The notes: generated by a model not told the origin, from the letters alone. A stretch of DNA of 36,740 nucleotides from an uncultured Alphaproteobacteria bacterium (GCA_938084065.1 CALKDI010000106.1:1-36740); one strand, 5' to 3'; shown: positions 26,212 to 35,074, counted from the stretch's first letter. Numbers and translations: made by a program.

Positions 26212-29200
26212 CTATTCCGCCGCCATTGCCGTCGCGGCGGACGGGTTGCGGAAGTTCAACCACAGCGCTTCCTCGTTCGCCTTCGCATCGGCCAGGTGTT
26301 TCACCTTCACATGGCCATAGCCGCGGATATGCTCCGGAATGCTGGCGATCTCGACCGCATAGCGATGGTTGTCGCTGGAGAGGCTGGTCAGCAGATCGCC
26401 GACAGTCTTCTCGTAGTCGCGGATCAACTGGCGCTCCATCTTGCGCTCTTCAGTGCGACCGAACACATCCAACGGCGTGCCTCGCACACCGCGCATTTTG
26501 GCGAGCCAGCCGAACTTTTTCATCATGCTAGGACCGTAGGTCTTTTTCTGCGGCTCGCCAGTCACAGGATCGACCTTGGAGAGCATTGGCGGTGCCAGGT
26601 TGAATTCCAGCGTGTAATCGCCTTCGAACTGCGCCTCCAGCCCGGCCAGGAATTCCGGCCGGGAGTAGAGCCGCGCCACCTCATACTCATCCTTGTAGGC
26701 CATCAGCTTGAAGTAGTAGCGCGCCACGGCCTCGCTCAGCTTCTCGCCCAGGCCCTTCTCGGCCTCTGCAGCCCGCACCTTCTCCACCAGGTTCTGATAG
26801 CGCTTGGCATAGCGGGCGTTCTGGTAGTCGGTCAGGAAGGCGATGCGCTTGGCGACAACCTCATCCAGGGTTTGCGCGATGTCTGCCTGGCCAGTGGCTT
26901 TCTTCTCGCCGCCCAGCACATCCATAACCATGCTCAGGTTAGCAGCGCCTGCGCGGCCCCAATTGAACGAGCGTTTGTTCGACTCGATGGCCACCTCATT
27001 CAGCTCAATGGCGCGCATGATCGCCTCGGCTGACACCGGGATCATGCCCTTCTGGAAGGCATAGCCCAGCATGAACATGTTGGTGGCAATGCTGTCGCCC
27101 ATCAGGCGGGTGGCGATGTCGGTGGCGTCGAGGAAATCAACGCCTTCCTCGCCGGTTGCACTGGTGATGCGGCCCTTGATCTCCTCGGTGGGGAATTTGA
27201 AATCTGGGTCGCGGGTGAAATCACCGGTGAACTGGCGATAGCTGTTGACTACCGCCTTGCTGCCACGGGTCAGCTTCGACACCGTATCAGCCTGCCCAGA
27301 CGTCACCAGATCACAACCGATCAGCGAGCGCGCGCCGCCGCTGGCGATGCGAACCGCATGCAATTCCTCTGGCGTGTTGGCAATGCGCAGATGGCTCCAG
27401 ACGGCACCGCCCTTCTGTGCCAGCCCAGTCATGTCCATCACGGTCGAGGCTTTGCCCTCGATATGGGCGGCCATGGACAGCAGAGCACCGATGGTAATGA
27501 CGCCAGTGCCACCAATGCCGGTGATCATGATGCCGAAGGGTTTCTCCAGCGTCGGGATGTCCGGCACGGGGAACAGGTGCGGCGGCTCTTGGCCCTCAAC
27601 ACCTTTCGACTTGCGCGGCTTGCCACCCTTGACCGTCACAAACGACGGGCAGAAGCCGTTCACGCACGAGAAATCTTTGTTGCAAGACGATTGGTCGATC
27701 TTGCGCTTGCGGCCAAACTCCGTGTCGATTGGCGCGACAGAGACACAGTTCGACTTGACGCCGCAATCGCCACAGCCCTCGCACACAGCCTCGTTGATGA
27801 AGATGCGCTTGTCCGGATCGGGGAACAGGCCCCGCTTGCGCCGCCGGCGTTTTTCCGCCGCACAAGTCTGGATGTAGATGAGGCAGGTAACGCCCGCGAC
27901 CTCGCGCAACTCCCGCTGCACCTTGTCCAGCTCGGCACGCTCGAAGGTTTTGGTGCCCGGTGGCCAGGTGGCGTTTTCCGGCAGGTCTTCTTTCTCGTCA
28001 TAGACGATAGTGACGCGCTTCACGCCTTCCGACCAGACCTGGTGTGCCATCTGCACGGGGTCGAGCGGCCCGTCATGGCTCTGCCCGCCGGTCATCGCGA
28101 CGGCGTCATTGTATAGGATTTTGTAGGTCATGTTCGTGCCGGCAGAAACTGCCGCACGGATGGCCAACAGGCCGGAATGGTAATACGTGCCGTCGCCCAG
28201 GTTTTGGAAAATATGCGGCGTATCGACGAACGGCGCTTGCCCGGTCCAGTTAACGCCCTCTGCGCCCATGTGGGTAAAGCCGGCGGTGGAGCGATCCATC
28301 CACATGGCCATGTAATGGCAGCCAATGCCAGCGCCGGCACGTGAGCCCTCCGGCACCTTGGTTGACGTGTTGTGCGGGCAGCCAGAGCAGAAATACGGGG
28401 TCCGCACCATACTGGGCGGTTGGTTGCCGCCGGTGCTGGCGGTCAGCGCATCCATGCCGGCCAGCCGCTCGCCGATGCGGGCGCGTAGCTCGCTGGGGAT
28501 CTGGTCGTTGTCCAGCAGGCGGGCGATCACGCGGGCGATCATGCCGGGGGTCAGTTCGCCATTGGACTGCAATAGCGGTGCGCCGGAGCGATCTGTCTTG
28601 CCTAGGATTTCCGGGCGGCGGTCGGCAGGTACGCTGTAGAGCGCATCCTTCAACTGCCATTCCATCAGCGAACGTTTTTCCTCGACCACGAGCAGGGTTT
28701 CCAAGCCTTCGGCGAATGCCTTGGCGCCTTCGGTCTCAAGCGGCCAGGTCATTGCGACCTTGTAGACGGCGAGGCCAATGCTGGCCGCCGTAGCCTCATC
28801 AATACCCAGGTCGTCCAGTGCCTGACGCACGTCCAAGTACGATTTTCCGGTGGTGACGATGCCGATGCGTCGCTGCGGCCCGCTCCAGATCACGCGGTCC
28901 AGGCGGTTGGCGCGGGCATAGGCCAGGGCTGCGGGCAGTTTATACTTGTGCAGAATTTCCTCAAGCATGAGGAACTCCGCCACGATCAGCTTGGAATTCA
29001 ACCCGCCTTCCGGCATCTCAAAGTCGGTCGGAATGATGGGCTTTACCCGGTTCGGATCGACCGAGACCGTCGCCGCACTATCCACCGTCTCGCCAATGCA
29101 TTTGAAGCCGGTCCACAGGCCGGAAAAGCGGCTCATAGCAAAACCGTGCAGACCCAGATCCAGGAATTCCTGCACGCCTGAGGGAGCGATTACCGGGATA

Positions 29201-29727
29201 TAAGCATCGACGAACGCATATTCGCTCTGATGCGCGCTGGTAGAGGATTTGGCCATGTGATCGTCGCCAGCAAACGCCAGCACGCCACCATTCTTTAGCG
29301 TGCCAGCCGCGTTCGCGTGTTTGAAGGCATCACCGGAGCGATCGACGCCCGGGCCCTTGCCATACCAAATGCCAAAGACGCCATCATGCTTGCCATCACC
29401 ATACAGGCCCGATTGCTGCGAGCCCCACACTGCCGTTGCCGCCAGATCCTCGTTCACGCCTGGGCGGAACAGGATTTGGTTTTCTTTCAGCAGCTTGTGC
29501 GATTTGGCCAATTGTTGATCATAGGCGCCCAGCGGTGATCCGCGATAGCCAGTGATAAAGCCAGCCGTGTTCAGCCCCGCGGCCTTATCCCGACGGTGCT
29601 GATCCATCGGCAGCCGCACCAGCGCTTGCGTGCCGGTCATGAATACCAGCCCATCTTCGGCGGTGTATTTGTCGTCGAGGGATACGTCGTTCAGCTTTGG
29701 CGCAGTCGCGCTGCCAGTATCGGCCAT
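26212..29727 (-). CDS. indolepyruvate ferredoxin oxidoreductase (fused alpha/beta/gamma)
   Basis: Oxidatively decarboxylates aryl 2-oxo acids such as indolepyruvate, using TPP, CoA and ferredoxin. About 1171 residues from ATG 29727 (MADTGSATAPK), which follows GAGGAC. The N-terminal pyruvate:ferredoxin oxidoreductase domain has GYRGSPLGAYDQQL. The TPP-binding domain has YFCSGCPHNTSTKVPEGSRA and GIGCHYMA. A four-Cys iron-sulfur motif, VCEGCGDCGVKSNC, lies near residue 647, with a second cluster in SCNKDFSCVNGFCPS. The gamma domain has MITGIGGTGVITIGALLSMA. A C-terminal DUF6537 region completes it. All Cys ligands appear present. It is divergent from an LLM oxidoreductase, with a palindromic operator between. 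Confidence 0.93.
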   Translation of the reverse strand: MADTGSATAPKLNDVSLDDKYTAEDGLVFMTGTQALVRLPMDQHRRDKAAGLNTAGFITGYRGSPLGAYDQQLAKSHKLLKENQILFRPGVNEDLAATAVWGSQQSGLYGDGKHDGVFGIWYGKGPGVDRSGDAFKHANAAGTLKNGGVLAFAGDDHMAKSSTSAHQSEYAFVDAYIPVIAPSGVQEFLDLGLHGFAMSRFSGLWTGFKCIGETVDSAATVSVDPNRVKPIIPTDFEMPEGGLNSKLIVAEFLMLEEILHKYKLPAALAYARANRLDRVIWSGPQRRIGIVTTGKSYLDVRQALDDLGIDEATAASIGLAVYKVAMTWPLETEGAKAFAEGLETLLVVEEKRSLMEWQLKDALYSVPADRRPEILGKTDRSGAPLLQSNGELTPGMIARVIARLLDNDQIPSELRARIGERLAGMDALTASTGGNQPPSMVRTPYFCSGCPHNTSTKVPEGSRAGAGIGCHYMAMWMDRSTAGFTHMGAEGVNWTGQAPFVDTPHIFQNLGDGTYYHSGLLAIRAAVSAGTNMTYKILYNDAVAMTGGQSHDGPLDPVQMAHQVWSEGVKRVTIVYDEKEDLPENATWPPGTKTFERAELDKVQRELREVAGVTCLIYIQTCAAEKRRRRKRGLFPDPDKRIFINEAVCEGCGDCGVKSNCVSVAPIDTEFGRKRKIDQSSCNKDFSCVNGFCPSFVTVKGGKPRKSKGVEGQEPPHLFPVPDIPTLEKPFGIMITGIGGTGVITIGALLSMAAHIEGKASTVMDMTGLAQKGGAVWSHLRIANTPEELHAVRIASGGARSLIGCDLVTSGQADTVSKLTRGSKAVVNSYRQFTGDFTRDPDFKFPTEEIKGRITSATGEEGVDFLDATDIATRLMGDSIATNMFMLGYAFQKGMIPVSAEAIMRAIELNEVAIESNKRSFNWGRAGAANLSMVMDVLGGEKKATGQADIAQTLDEVVAKRIAFLTDYQNARYAKRYQNLVEKVRAAEAEKGLGEKLSEAVARYYFKLMAYKDEYEVARLYSRPEFLAGLEAQFEGDYTLEFNLAPPMLSKVDPVTGEPQKKTYGPSMMKKFGWLAKMRGVRGTPLDVFGRTEERKMERQLIRDYEKTVGDLLTSLSSDNHRYAVEIASIPEHIRGYGHVKVKHLADAKANEEALWLNFRNPSAATAMAAE

Positions 29728-29748
29728 GGTGGTCCTCGTCGGTCGCGA

Positions 29749-29765
29749 ATGGTGAATTTCACCAT
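29749..29765. promoter_or_regulatory. 17-bp perfect palindrome in the divergent IOR/LLM promoter
   Basis: ATGGTGAA-T-TTCACCAT lies 21 bases upstream of the indolepyruvate oxidoreductase start. On the minus strand it directly follows a TATATA-like -10 element (about 29767-29772). This is the geometry of a repressor operator overlapping the transcription start. The regulator is not identifiable here. Confidence 0.6.
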
Positions 29766-29831
29766 CATATATAGGCAATTCGAACTGGTGAGGGTACCGT
29801 TGATTCCAACAAACCTGATGAGGACACGCCC

Positions 29832-30701
29832 ATGAAGTTCGGACTACGCTACTGCAACACCGGAAAATACACCGATCCCGCCAAAGCCGTGGAGCTGGTC
29901 CAGGCCGGCGAGGCCGCTGGTTTCGAGAGCGCCTGGACGGTTGAGCATACCATTGTTCCGGAAGGCTATGAGAGCAGTTATCCCTATTCTGAGTCCGGCA
30001 AAATGCCAGGCATTGACTCGGCCACTGACCTGCCAGATCCGCTGATTTGGATGGCCTACATGGCCTCGGTCACGTCCAAGATTAAACTTGCAACCGGCAT
30101 CCTCATCCTCTCCCAGCACTCGCCAGTGGTCTGCGCCAAGCAGGTGGCAACGCTGGATTCTATGAGCGGTGGCCGCGTGCTGCTCGGCATCGGCGTTGGC
30201 TGGCTACGTGAAGAGTTCGAGATCATCGGTGCGAACTTCGAAGAGCGCGGCCCGCGCTGTGACGACTATATGAAGGCGATGCGCGCGCTCTGGCAGATGG
30301 AGCGGCCAAGTTATGACGGCCAATTCGTCAAGTTCGACGGCGCCTATTGCCGGCCGAAGCCCGCGAACGGCACGGTGCCGCTGATCGTCGGCGGCCATTC
30401 CAAAGCCGCCGCGCGACGCGCAGGGCGTCTCGGCGACGGTTTCTTCCCCGCCCGAGGCAATCCGCAGGAATTGTTCCAATTGGCCCGCGACACAGCGGTA
30501 GAGCATGGCCGCGACCCGGCGGCGATCGAGTTTACGGCCAGCCTGCCAGACGACCTCGATGAGATTCCAGCATTGGCCGCTTCCGGCGTGCAGCGCATCC
30601 TTGTGCCAGTCACTGGCGCTGCCGGCCTCGCCAACCGCATCCGCGGGCCAGAGGATGTGGGGCAATGGTCTGACCTGATCGAAAAATACGCCGATCTCTA
30701 A
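29832..30701 (+). CDS. LLM-class (luciferase-like) F420/flavin-dependent oxidoreductase
   Basis: 289 residues, TIM-barrel luciferase-like fold of the TIGR03619 type. N-terminal MKFGLRYCNTGKYTDPAKAV and GFESAWTVEHTIVP precede the core KIKLATGILILSQHSPVVCA, AKQVATLDSMSGGRVLLGIG and GVGWLREEF. PLIVGGHSKAAARRAGRLGD is the cofactor phosphate-binding region. Whether it uses F420 or FMN cannot be told from sequence. GAGGA precedes ATG by eight bases. It probably shares the palindromic operator with the divergent indolepyruvate oxidoreductase, but no pathway link is established. Confidence 0.85.
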   Translation: MKFGLRYCNTGKYTDPAKAVELVQAGEAAGFESAWTVEHTIVPEGYESSYPYSESGKMPGIDSATDLPDPLIWMAYMASVTSKIKLATGILILSQHSPVVCAKQVATLDSMSGGRVLLGIGVGWLREEFEIIGANFEERGPRCDDYMKAMRALWQMERPSYDGQFVKFDGAYCRPKPANGTVPLIVGGHSKAAARRAGRLGDGFFPARGNPQELFQLARDTAVEHGRDPAAIEFTASLPDDLDEIPALAASGVQRILVPVTGAAGLANRIRGPEDVGQWSDLIEKYADL

Positions 30702-30825
30702 GCCCTAGGTCTCAGTCAAAGCGTTCGTCCATCTTCGACGAATGTCCAGATGCGCCAGGTGCCGGGTTTCCGCTAGATTGTATGCGGTTTCCCGGCACGG
30801 CTTTCGAGAGAGAGCAAGGACGCAT

Positions 30826-31068
30826 ATGACAAAGCAACTCCTGCATCTGGTGTTTGGCGGTCGGCTGCAAGACCCGCACAGCCGTACATTCGAAGATGTC
30901 GAAGGCCTGGATATCGTCGGCATGTTCCCCGATTACGCCAGCGCCCACAAAGCTTGGCGCGGCAAGGCCCAAGCCACCATCGACGACGCTGAAATGCGCT
31001 ACTTCATCGTGCACTTGCACCGCCTGTTTGATCCGGCCACGGACGAGCATCCCATCGCGGGGCAATGA
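30826..31068 (+). CDS. DUF4170 domain protein
   Basis: An 80-residue protein recognisable by LLHLVFGGRLQDPHSRTFED, DIVGMFPDYASAHKAWRGKA and the C-terminal DAEMRYFIVHLHRLFDP. DUF4170 proteins are small, cytosolic and of unknown function in alphaproteobacteria. AAGGA at 30817-30820 region supports ATG 30826. An in-frame upstream start at 30742 lacks conserved sequence. It is a single gene with 124 bases of leader after the LLM gene. Confidence 0.85.
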   Translation: MTKQLLHLVFGGRLQDPHSRTFEDVEGLDIVGMFPDYASAHKAWRGKAQATIDDAEMRYFIVHLHRLFDPATDEHPIAGQ

Positions 31069-31103
31069 TGCTCGTTGCCGTGCGCTAGTCATCCGACGCT
31101 ACA

Positions 31104-31128
31104 GCCATCATATCTAAGATACGATGGC
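31104..31128. other. 11-bp imperfect inverted repeat downstream of DUF4170
   Basis: GCCATCATATC-TAA-GATACGATGGC has one mismatched pair and lies 36 bases after the DUF4170 stop codon. No T-tract follows (ATGCCGGCG), so it may be an operator or a weak terminator. Confidence 0.35.
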
Positions 31129-31134
31129 ATGCCG

Positions 31135-31440
31135 GCGTGGAAGAGAGACGTCCATTATGATTTAATAGAATTTTCAAATTTCGACGTACAATACTATCAA
31201 AAAAATCCAGGAAAGGCACTGCCGAAATTTTTCGTATCCATACAAAAATACCACATTGAAATATTTTACACTGTTAACCATCTTTTACAAAATTGCGCCA
31301 CAATTCTCTTTTTTCTATATAAATTCTTTTAAACATCTATTTGATTCAATTCAAACATCAAATTTGGCACGTTTTATGCATCAGTCGGCTAACAAGTGAC
31401 AATAATGTTCGTTTGCGTCGTAGATCAACTTTGACAAAAG
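31135..31440. promoter_or_regulatory. AT-rich regulatory island upstream of the PEP-CTERM gene
   Basis: About 300 bases with visibly high AT content (poly-A/poly-T runs) inside an otherwise GC-rich window. It contains two TTTTACA direct repeats at 31264-31270 and 31283-31289 and TTAACCAT (CtrA half-site) at 31274-31281. The sigma-54 promoter lies near its right end. I see no convincing gene in it. It probably holds the activator binding sites for the PEP-CTERM gene. Confidence 0.5.
31365..31380 (+). promoter_or_regulatory. sigma-54 (-24/-12) promoter of the PEP-CTERM gene
   Basis: TGGCACG-TTTT-ATGCA has the invariant GG at 31366-31367 and GC at 31378-31379, separated by exactly ten bases. 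It matches the consensus TGGCACG-N4-TTGCA with one substitution. Predicted transcription starts near 31391, giving a leader of about 60 bases. PEP-CTERM genes in other bacteria are controlled by RpoN with the PrsK/PrsR two-component system. Confidence 0.75.
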
Positions 31441-31451
31441 GTGAGAAATCG

Positions 31452-32588
31452 ATGCAATTACTCAGATATGTTTCGACTGGCGCAATGGTCGCCGGTTTAG
31501 CCCTGGCAATGGCGCAGCCTGCGTCGGCCGGGCCGTTTGTGCCCGGGTTTACAGTACTGCCCTCCGGTCCACCACCGGTAGTCCTGCCGCCGCCGGATCC
31601 GGTGCCCAGCAAGGAATACTCGAACGGCAATTGCGAGGTTGGCGCACCGGCAGGCCCGATACCGCCGGCGGGTGCGTGTCCTAACGGCACCCTAGGCGAT
31701 CGCAGCGCAACAGGTCCTGCAGTGGCTGACCCCGGGCAGGTGATCGGCTGGGATGGGCAAAGGCCGGGCGGAGTTGCGGACTGGACCGATTTTTCCGGTA
31801 CAGTTTCCGGTCTGAATGACAACCAGATGCAGATTGATGGCCTGGCCAACAACAACGACGTCTTTTGGGGCGGGGTTGTCGGTGATACCGTCCATATGCT
31901 GTTTTCGACCGATGCGGATCATCGTATTTTTTGGGAAACACCGGGCGCTCCGATGCACGGAGTCTGGGCCGATGGGCAACCGCCTTATAGCCCCGGTGTT
32001 AATGGCGGCAATGACATAGACCAGCATGGCGTCAATGATGTCGATGGCTTGGAGATTTGGGGCCCACGCAGACCGGAAGCGCCGGATGCCGACCGCTTCT
32101 CTCTGGAGAGCGGCACCCATACCGGCACTGCCGATCCGCTGGGCATTTCGGTCTGGGCATCGCCAGGGCCAGGGGCTCCGGCAGCGCCGTTTTGGTCTAC
32201 TGCTGAAATTGCGGCGGCTATTCTCGCCGCCAGCGGAGAGGAGATCAACGAGGCTATGATCGATTTGGACGCGATGATGGTGTCCGGCAACAATCTGTTG
32301 TTCAGTGTCGATCCGGTCGACGATATTCTGGATGGCGGTGAGATCTTTGTCGCATTCCGTGCTGGCGGGTTCGGGAGCTTCGGTGCTGCGGGTGACACCG
32401 CGCATTATCTGTTCCATGGCGGCCATCTGTGGAACACCGAATTCGAGGTGATGGCCACCTACAACACCGCATCCGAAAACATCAACGCCCTAGAAGCGGC
32501 CAACATCCCTGAGCCTGCGACCTGGGGCATTGCAGTGTTGGGCCTTGCTGGTATCGGTATGGCCCGCCGGTGGCAACGGAGCGGCTGA
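31452..32588 (+). CDS. PEP-CTERM sorting-domain extracellular protein
   Basis: 378 residues. N-terminal signal peptide MQLLRYVSTGAMVAGLALAM...QPASA is followed by a Pro-rich segment, two cysteines (NCEVG...ACPNG) and a large Asp/Gly-rich region. The C-terminal PEP-CTERM tripartite signal consists of the motif IPEPATW, a hydrophobic helix (GIAVLGLAGIGMA) and a basic end (RRWQRSG). An exosortase elsewhere in the genome is expected to cleave it. AAGGTGAG precedes ATG 31452. An upstream in-frame start at 31341 would precede the sigma-54 transcription start, so it is rejected. Its function is presumably surface or exopolysaccharide-associated. The central domain is not recognised. Confidence 0.88.
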   Translation: MQLLRYVSTGAMVAGLALAMAQPASAGPFVPGFTVLPSGPPPVVLPPPDPVPSKEYSNGNCEVGAPAGPIPPAGACPNGTLGDRSATGPAVADPGQVIGWDGQRPGGVADWTDFSGTVSGLNDNQMQIDGLANNNDVFWGGVVGDTVHMLFSTDADHRIFWETPGAPMHGVWADGQPPYSPGVNGGNDIDQHGVNDVDGLEIWGPRRPEAPDADRFSLESGTHTGTADPLGISVWASPGPGAPAAPFWSTAEIAAAILAASGEEINEAMIDLDAMMVSGNNLLFSVDPVDDILDGGEIFVAFRAGGFGSFGAAGDTAHYLFHGGHLWNTEFEVMATYNTASENINALEAANIPEPATWGIAVLGLAGIGMARRWQRSG

Positions 32589-32627
32589 TCAACGCTTTCG
32601 CTGCTACCACATAAGCGCGAACCAACT

Positions 32628-32655
32628 GCGGCCGTCCTTGGGCGGTCGCCTTTTT
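32628..32655 (+). terminator. rho-independent terminator of the PEP-CTERM gene
   Basis: GCGGCCGTC and GGCGGTCGC pair over nine bases (two G-U pairs) around CTTG and are followed by C and five T. It lies 39 bases after the stop codon and isolates the PEP-CTERM gene from the sulfatase gene. Confidence 0.7.
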
Positions 32656-32734
32656 GGGTTGGAGATCGCGGCTGGGCGCGAATAGGGTAGGGTCGTTGCT
32701 GACATCTTGCCGCCATCCCGCCGGAGCCCGCCCC

Positions 32735-34174
32735 ATGAAACCGCAAAACCTTCTCTTCATCATGTCGGACGAGCATGATCCGCGTCACATGGGCTGCTAT
32801 GGCAGTTCCGTCGTCCAGACACCCAATTTGGATAAGCTCGCGGCCCGCGGCACACGCTTCACCAGCGCCTATACCTCCTGCCCGATCTGCGTGCCGGCCA
32901 GGGCGAGCTGGGCGACGGGCCAGTATGTGCATCGCATCGGCTATTGGGACAACGCCATGGGCTATGACGGCGCCATTCCAGGCTGGGGCCACAAGCTGCA
33001 GGACGCCGGCGTTCGGGTCGAGAGCATTGGCAAGCTACACTACACAACATCCGACGCCCCCACCGGCTTCGACAAGCAGACCGACCCGATGCACATTTTC
33101 CAGGGCATTGGTCAGGTTTGGGGCTCAATCCGCGATCCGCTGCCGTCCGGGCGCACCCATAAGATGATCAAGGAAATCGGCGCGGGCGAGAGCAGCTATA
33201 ACCGCTACGACAAGGCCGTTGCCGATCAAGCGGTCGAATGGCTGCGCGACGCCGCAGCAAACCACCCCAAGGATGAGCCGTTTGTGCTCTACCTGGGCTT
33301 TGTCGCGCCGCACTTCCCGTTCATCGTGCCGCAGGAATTCTACGATCTCTATCCGCTGGACCAGATCAAATTGCCGACCAAGCTACATCCGTCCACCGGC
33401 TACCAACGCCATCCATGGATGCAGGACCAGGCAGAGTACGCACAGAACGACGACCCATTAACTGACGACGATCGCCGCGCTTGTATCGCCGCCTATTACG
33501 GCCTCTGCACCTATCTGGACCACCACATCGGTCGCGTGCTGGATGTGCTGGAAGAGACCGACCTCGGCCAGTCAACCCGCGTCCTTTACACCTCTGACCA
33601 TGGCGAAAATCTCGGCGTGCGTGGCACCTGGGGCAAGTCGAATATGTACCAGGAGGCCACTCGTATTCCACTGATTCTGGCCGGGCCAGATGTGCCGGAG
33701 GGTCAGGTGTGCGAGACCGCGGCCAACTTCGTCGATTACTACCACACCATCCTGGACGCCGCCGGCCAGCCGGCTGTGACAGACGCTGACCACCCGGGCG
33801 CCTCACTCTGGTCGATTGCCAATGCGCCGGACGACCTGAGCCGCACCAGCTTCAGCGAGTACCATGCGGTCGGCGCTCCCTCCGGTGCGTTCATGCTGCG
33901 GCGTGGCCAATGGAAATATCATTATTATGTCGGTTATGCGCCGGAGCTGTTCGATCTGGCGAGCGACCCGGAAGAGACGACTGACCTCGCCGGCGATCCG
34001 GCCCATGCCTCGACCCTGGCAGAGATGGAGGCCGCTATGCGCGCCATCGTCGACCCAGAGGCCGCACACGCCCAGGCCCTCTCCGACCAAGCCGCTCTGA
34101 TCGAGCGCTTCGGAGGCCGAGACGCCGCCCTTGGCCTTGGCACACCAGGGGCAACGCCGCCGCCTGTGGCGTGA
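32735..34174 (+). CDS. sulfatase-family hydrolase (choline-sulfatase/arylsulfatase-like)
   Basis: 479 residues of the alkaline-phosphatase superfamily. The N-terminal metal site is IMSDEHDPRHMG (Asp12). The sulfatase core motif is CVPAR (C52-x-P-x-R), where Cys would be converted to formylglycine. The canonical Ser is replaced by Ala, as in many bacterial homologues. GKLHYTT and YTSDHGENLG (Asp-His metal ligands) are present, and YELFDLASDP-like sequence appears near the C-terminus (APELFDLASDPEETTDLAGD). There is no signal peptide, so it is cytoplasmic. Substrates could be sulfate or phosphonate esters. GGAG about eight bases before ATG 32735 supports the start. An LLM oxidoreductase gene follows 54 bases downstream. 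Confidence 0.9.
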   Translation: MKPQNLLFIMSDEHDPRHMGCYGSSVVQTPNLDKLAARGTRFTSAYTSCPICVPARASWATGQYVHRIGYWDNAMGYDGAIPGWGHKLQDAGVRVESIGKLHYTTSDAPTGFDKQTDPMHIFQGIGQVWGSIRDPLPSGRTHKMIKEIGAGESSYNRYDKAVADQAVEWLRDAAANHPKDEPFVLYLGFVAPHFPFIVPQEFYDLYPLDQIKLPTKLHPSTGYQRHPWMQDQAEYAQNDDPLTDDDRRACIAAYYGLCTYLDHHIGRVLDVLEETDLGQSTRVLYTSDHGENLGVRGTWGKSNMYQEATRIPLILAGPDVPEGQVCETAANFVDYYHTILDAAGQPAVTDADHPGASLWSIANAPDDLSRTSFSEYHAVGAPSGAFMLRRGQWKYHYYVGYAPELFDLASDPEETTDLAGDPAHASTLAEMEAAMRAIVDPEAAHAQALSDQAALIERFGGRDAALGLGTPGATPPPVA

Positions 34175-34228
34175 GCGGGCCAGTCGCGCTAAACTGCTGC
34201 CAATCAATACGCGAAGAGGAAACTTCAG

Positions 34229-35074
34229 ATGCATTTCGGCGCCTCCATGTTCTGCACCGACTATTCAATGGCCCCGGTCGAGCTAGCGCCGGAGCTGGAA
34301 AACCGAGGCTTTGAGTCTTTTTGGGCGCCGGAGCATTCGCACATTCCGCTAAGCCGCAAGTCGCCTTGGGGCGGTGGACCAGAATTGCCCAAGCATTATT
34401 ACGACGTCATCGACCCGTTCGTGGGCCTCGCCACCGCCGCTGTCGCGACCAAGACCCTGAAGCTAGCCACCGGCGTTTGCCTGATCATCCAGCGCGACCC
34501 GATCCAATTGGCCAAGGAAGTGGCGACGCTGGACCTGCTGTCCGGCGGCCGCTTCCTGTTCGGCATCGGCGCCGGCTGGAACCGGGAGGAAATGGCCGAC
34601 CACGGCACCGATCCCAAGACCCGCGTCAAGTTGATGGCCGAACGCGTGGCCATGCTCAAAGCCATCTGGACTGAGACCAAGCCGGAGTTCCAGGGTGAGT
34701 TCCAAAGCTTTGAGCCGATGATGACCTGGCCAAAGCCAGTGCAGAAGCCGCACCCGCCCATCCTGGTCGGTGGCGCCATGCCCCACGCTGCCCGCCGCGC
34801 CATTGCCTACGGTGACGGCTGGATTCCGCTGGGGGGTCGCGGCTCCGACATATTGGAGCAACTGCCTCGCTTCCGCCAGATGGCGGCAGAGGCCGGGCGC
34901 GATGCCGAAAGCCTGCCGGTGTCTGTCTTTGGCGCCAGCATGGATGGCGATGAACTGAAGCGTTTCCGGGACGCGGGCATACAGCGCGTGGTGTTTTCGC
35001 TGCAATCCGCTAAGTCGGAGGAAATTCTGCCGGTGCTCGATCAGATCACCGCGCTAAAAGACAGCCTGGGTTAG
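34229..35074 (+). CDS. LLM-class F420/flavin-dependent oxidoreductase
   Basis: 281 residues, the same TIGR03619-type luciferase-like family as the gene at 29832 but clearly a different paralogue. Signatures are GFESFWAPEHSHIP, LKLATGVCLIIQRDPIQLAK, EVATLDLLSGGRFLFGIGAG, AGWNREEMADHG and PPILVGGAMPHAARRAIAYG. GAGGAAA precedes ATG 34229. It lies 54 bases after the sulfatase gene and probably forms an operon with it, so a desulfonation or sulfate-ester catabolic role is possible but not shown. Its 3' side is interrupted by the IS4-family element 37 bases after the stop. Confidence 0.85.
   Translation: MHFGASMFCTDYSMAPVELAPELENRGFESFWAPEHSHIPLSRKSPWGGGPELPKHYYDVIDPFVGLATAAVATKTLKLATGVCLIIQRDPIQLAKEVATLDLLSGGRFLFGIGAGWNREEMADHGTDPKTRVKLMAERVAMLKAIWTETKPEFQGEFQSFEPMMTWPKPVQKPHPPILVGGAMPHAARRAIAYGDGWIPLGGRGSDILEQLPRFRQMAAEAGRDAESLPVSVFGASMDGDELKRFRDAGIQRVVFSLQSAKSEEILPVLDQITALKDSLG

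Noticed and set aside
31075-31332. An 85-codon open frame in the AT-rich region before the PEP-CTERM gene
   Set aside because: Its composition is that of the AT-rich spacer (Phe/Tyr/Ile/Asn-rich), it has no good ribosome-binding site, and it overlaps the likely regulatory region.
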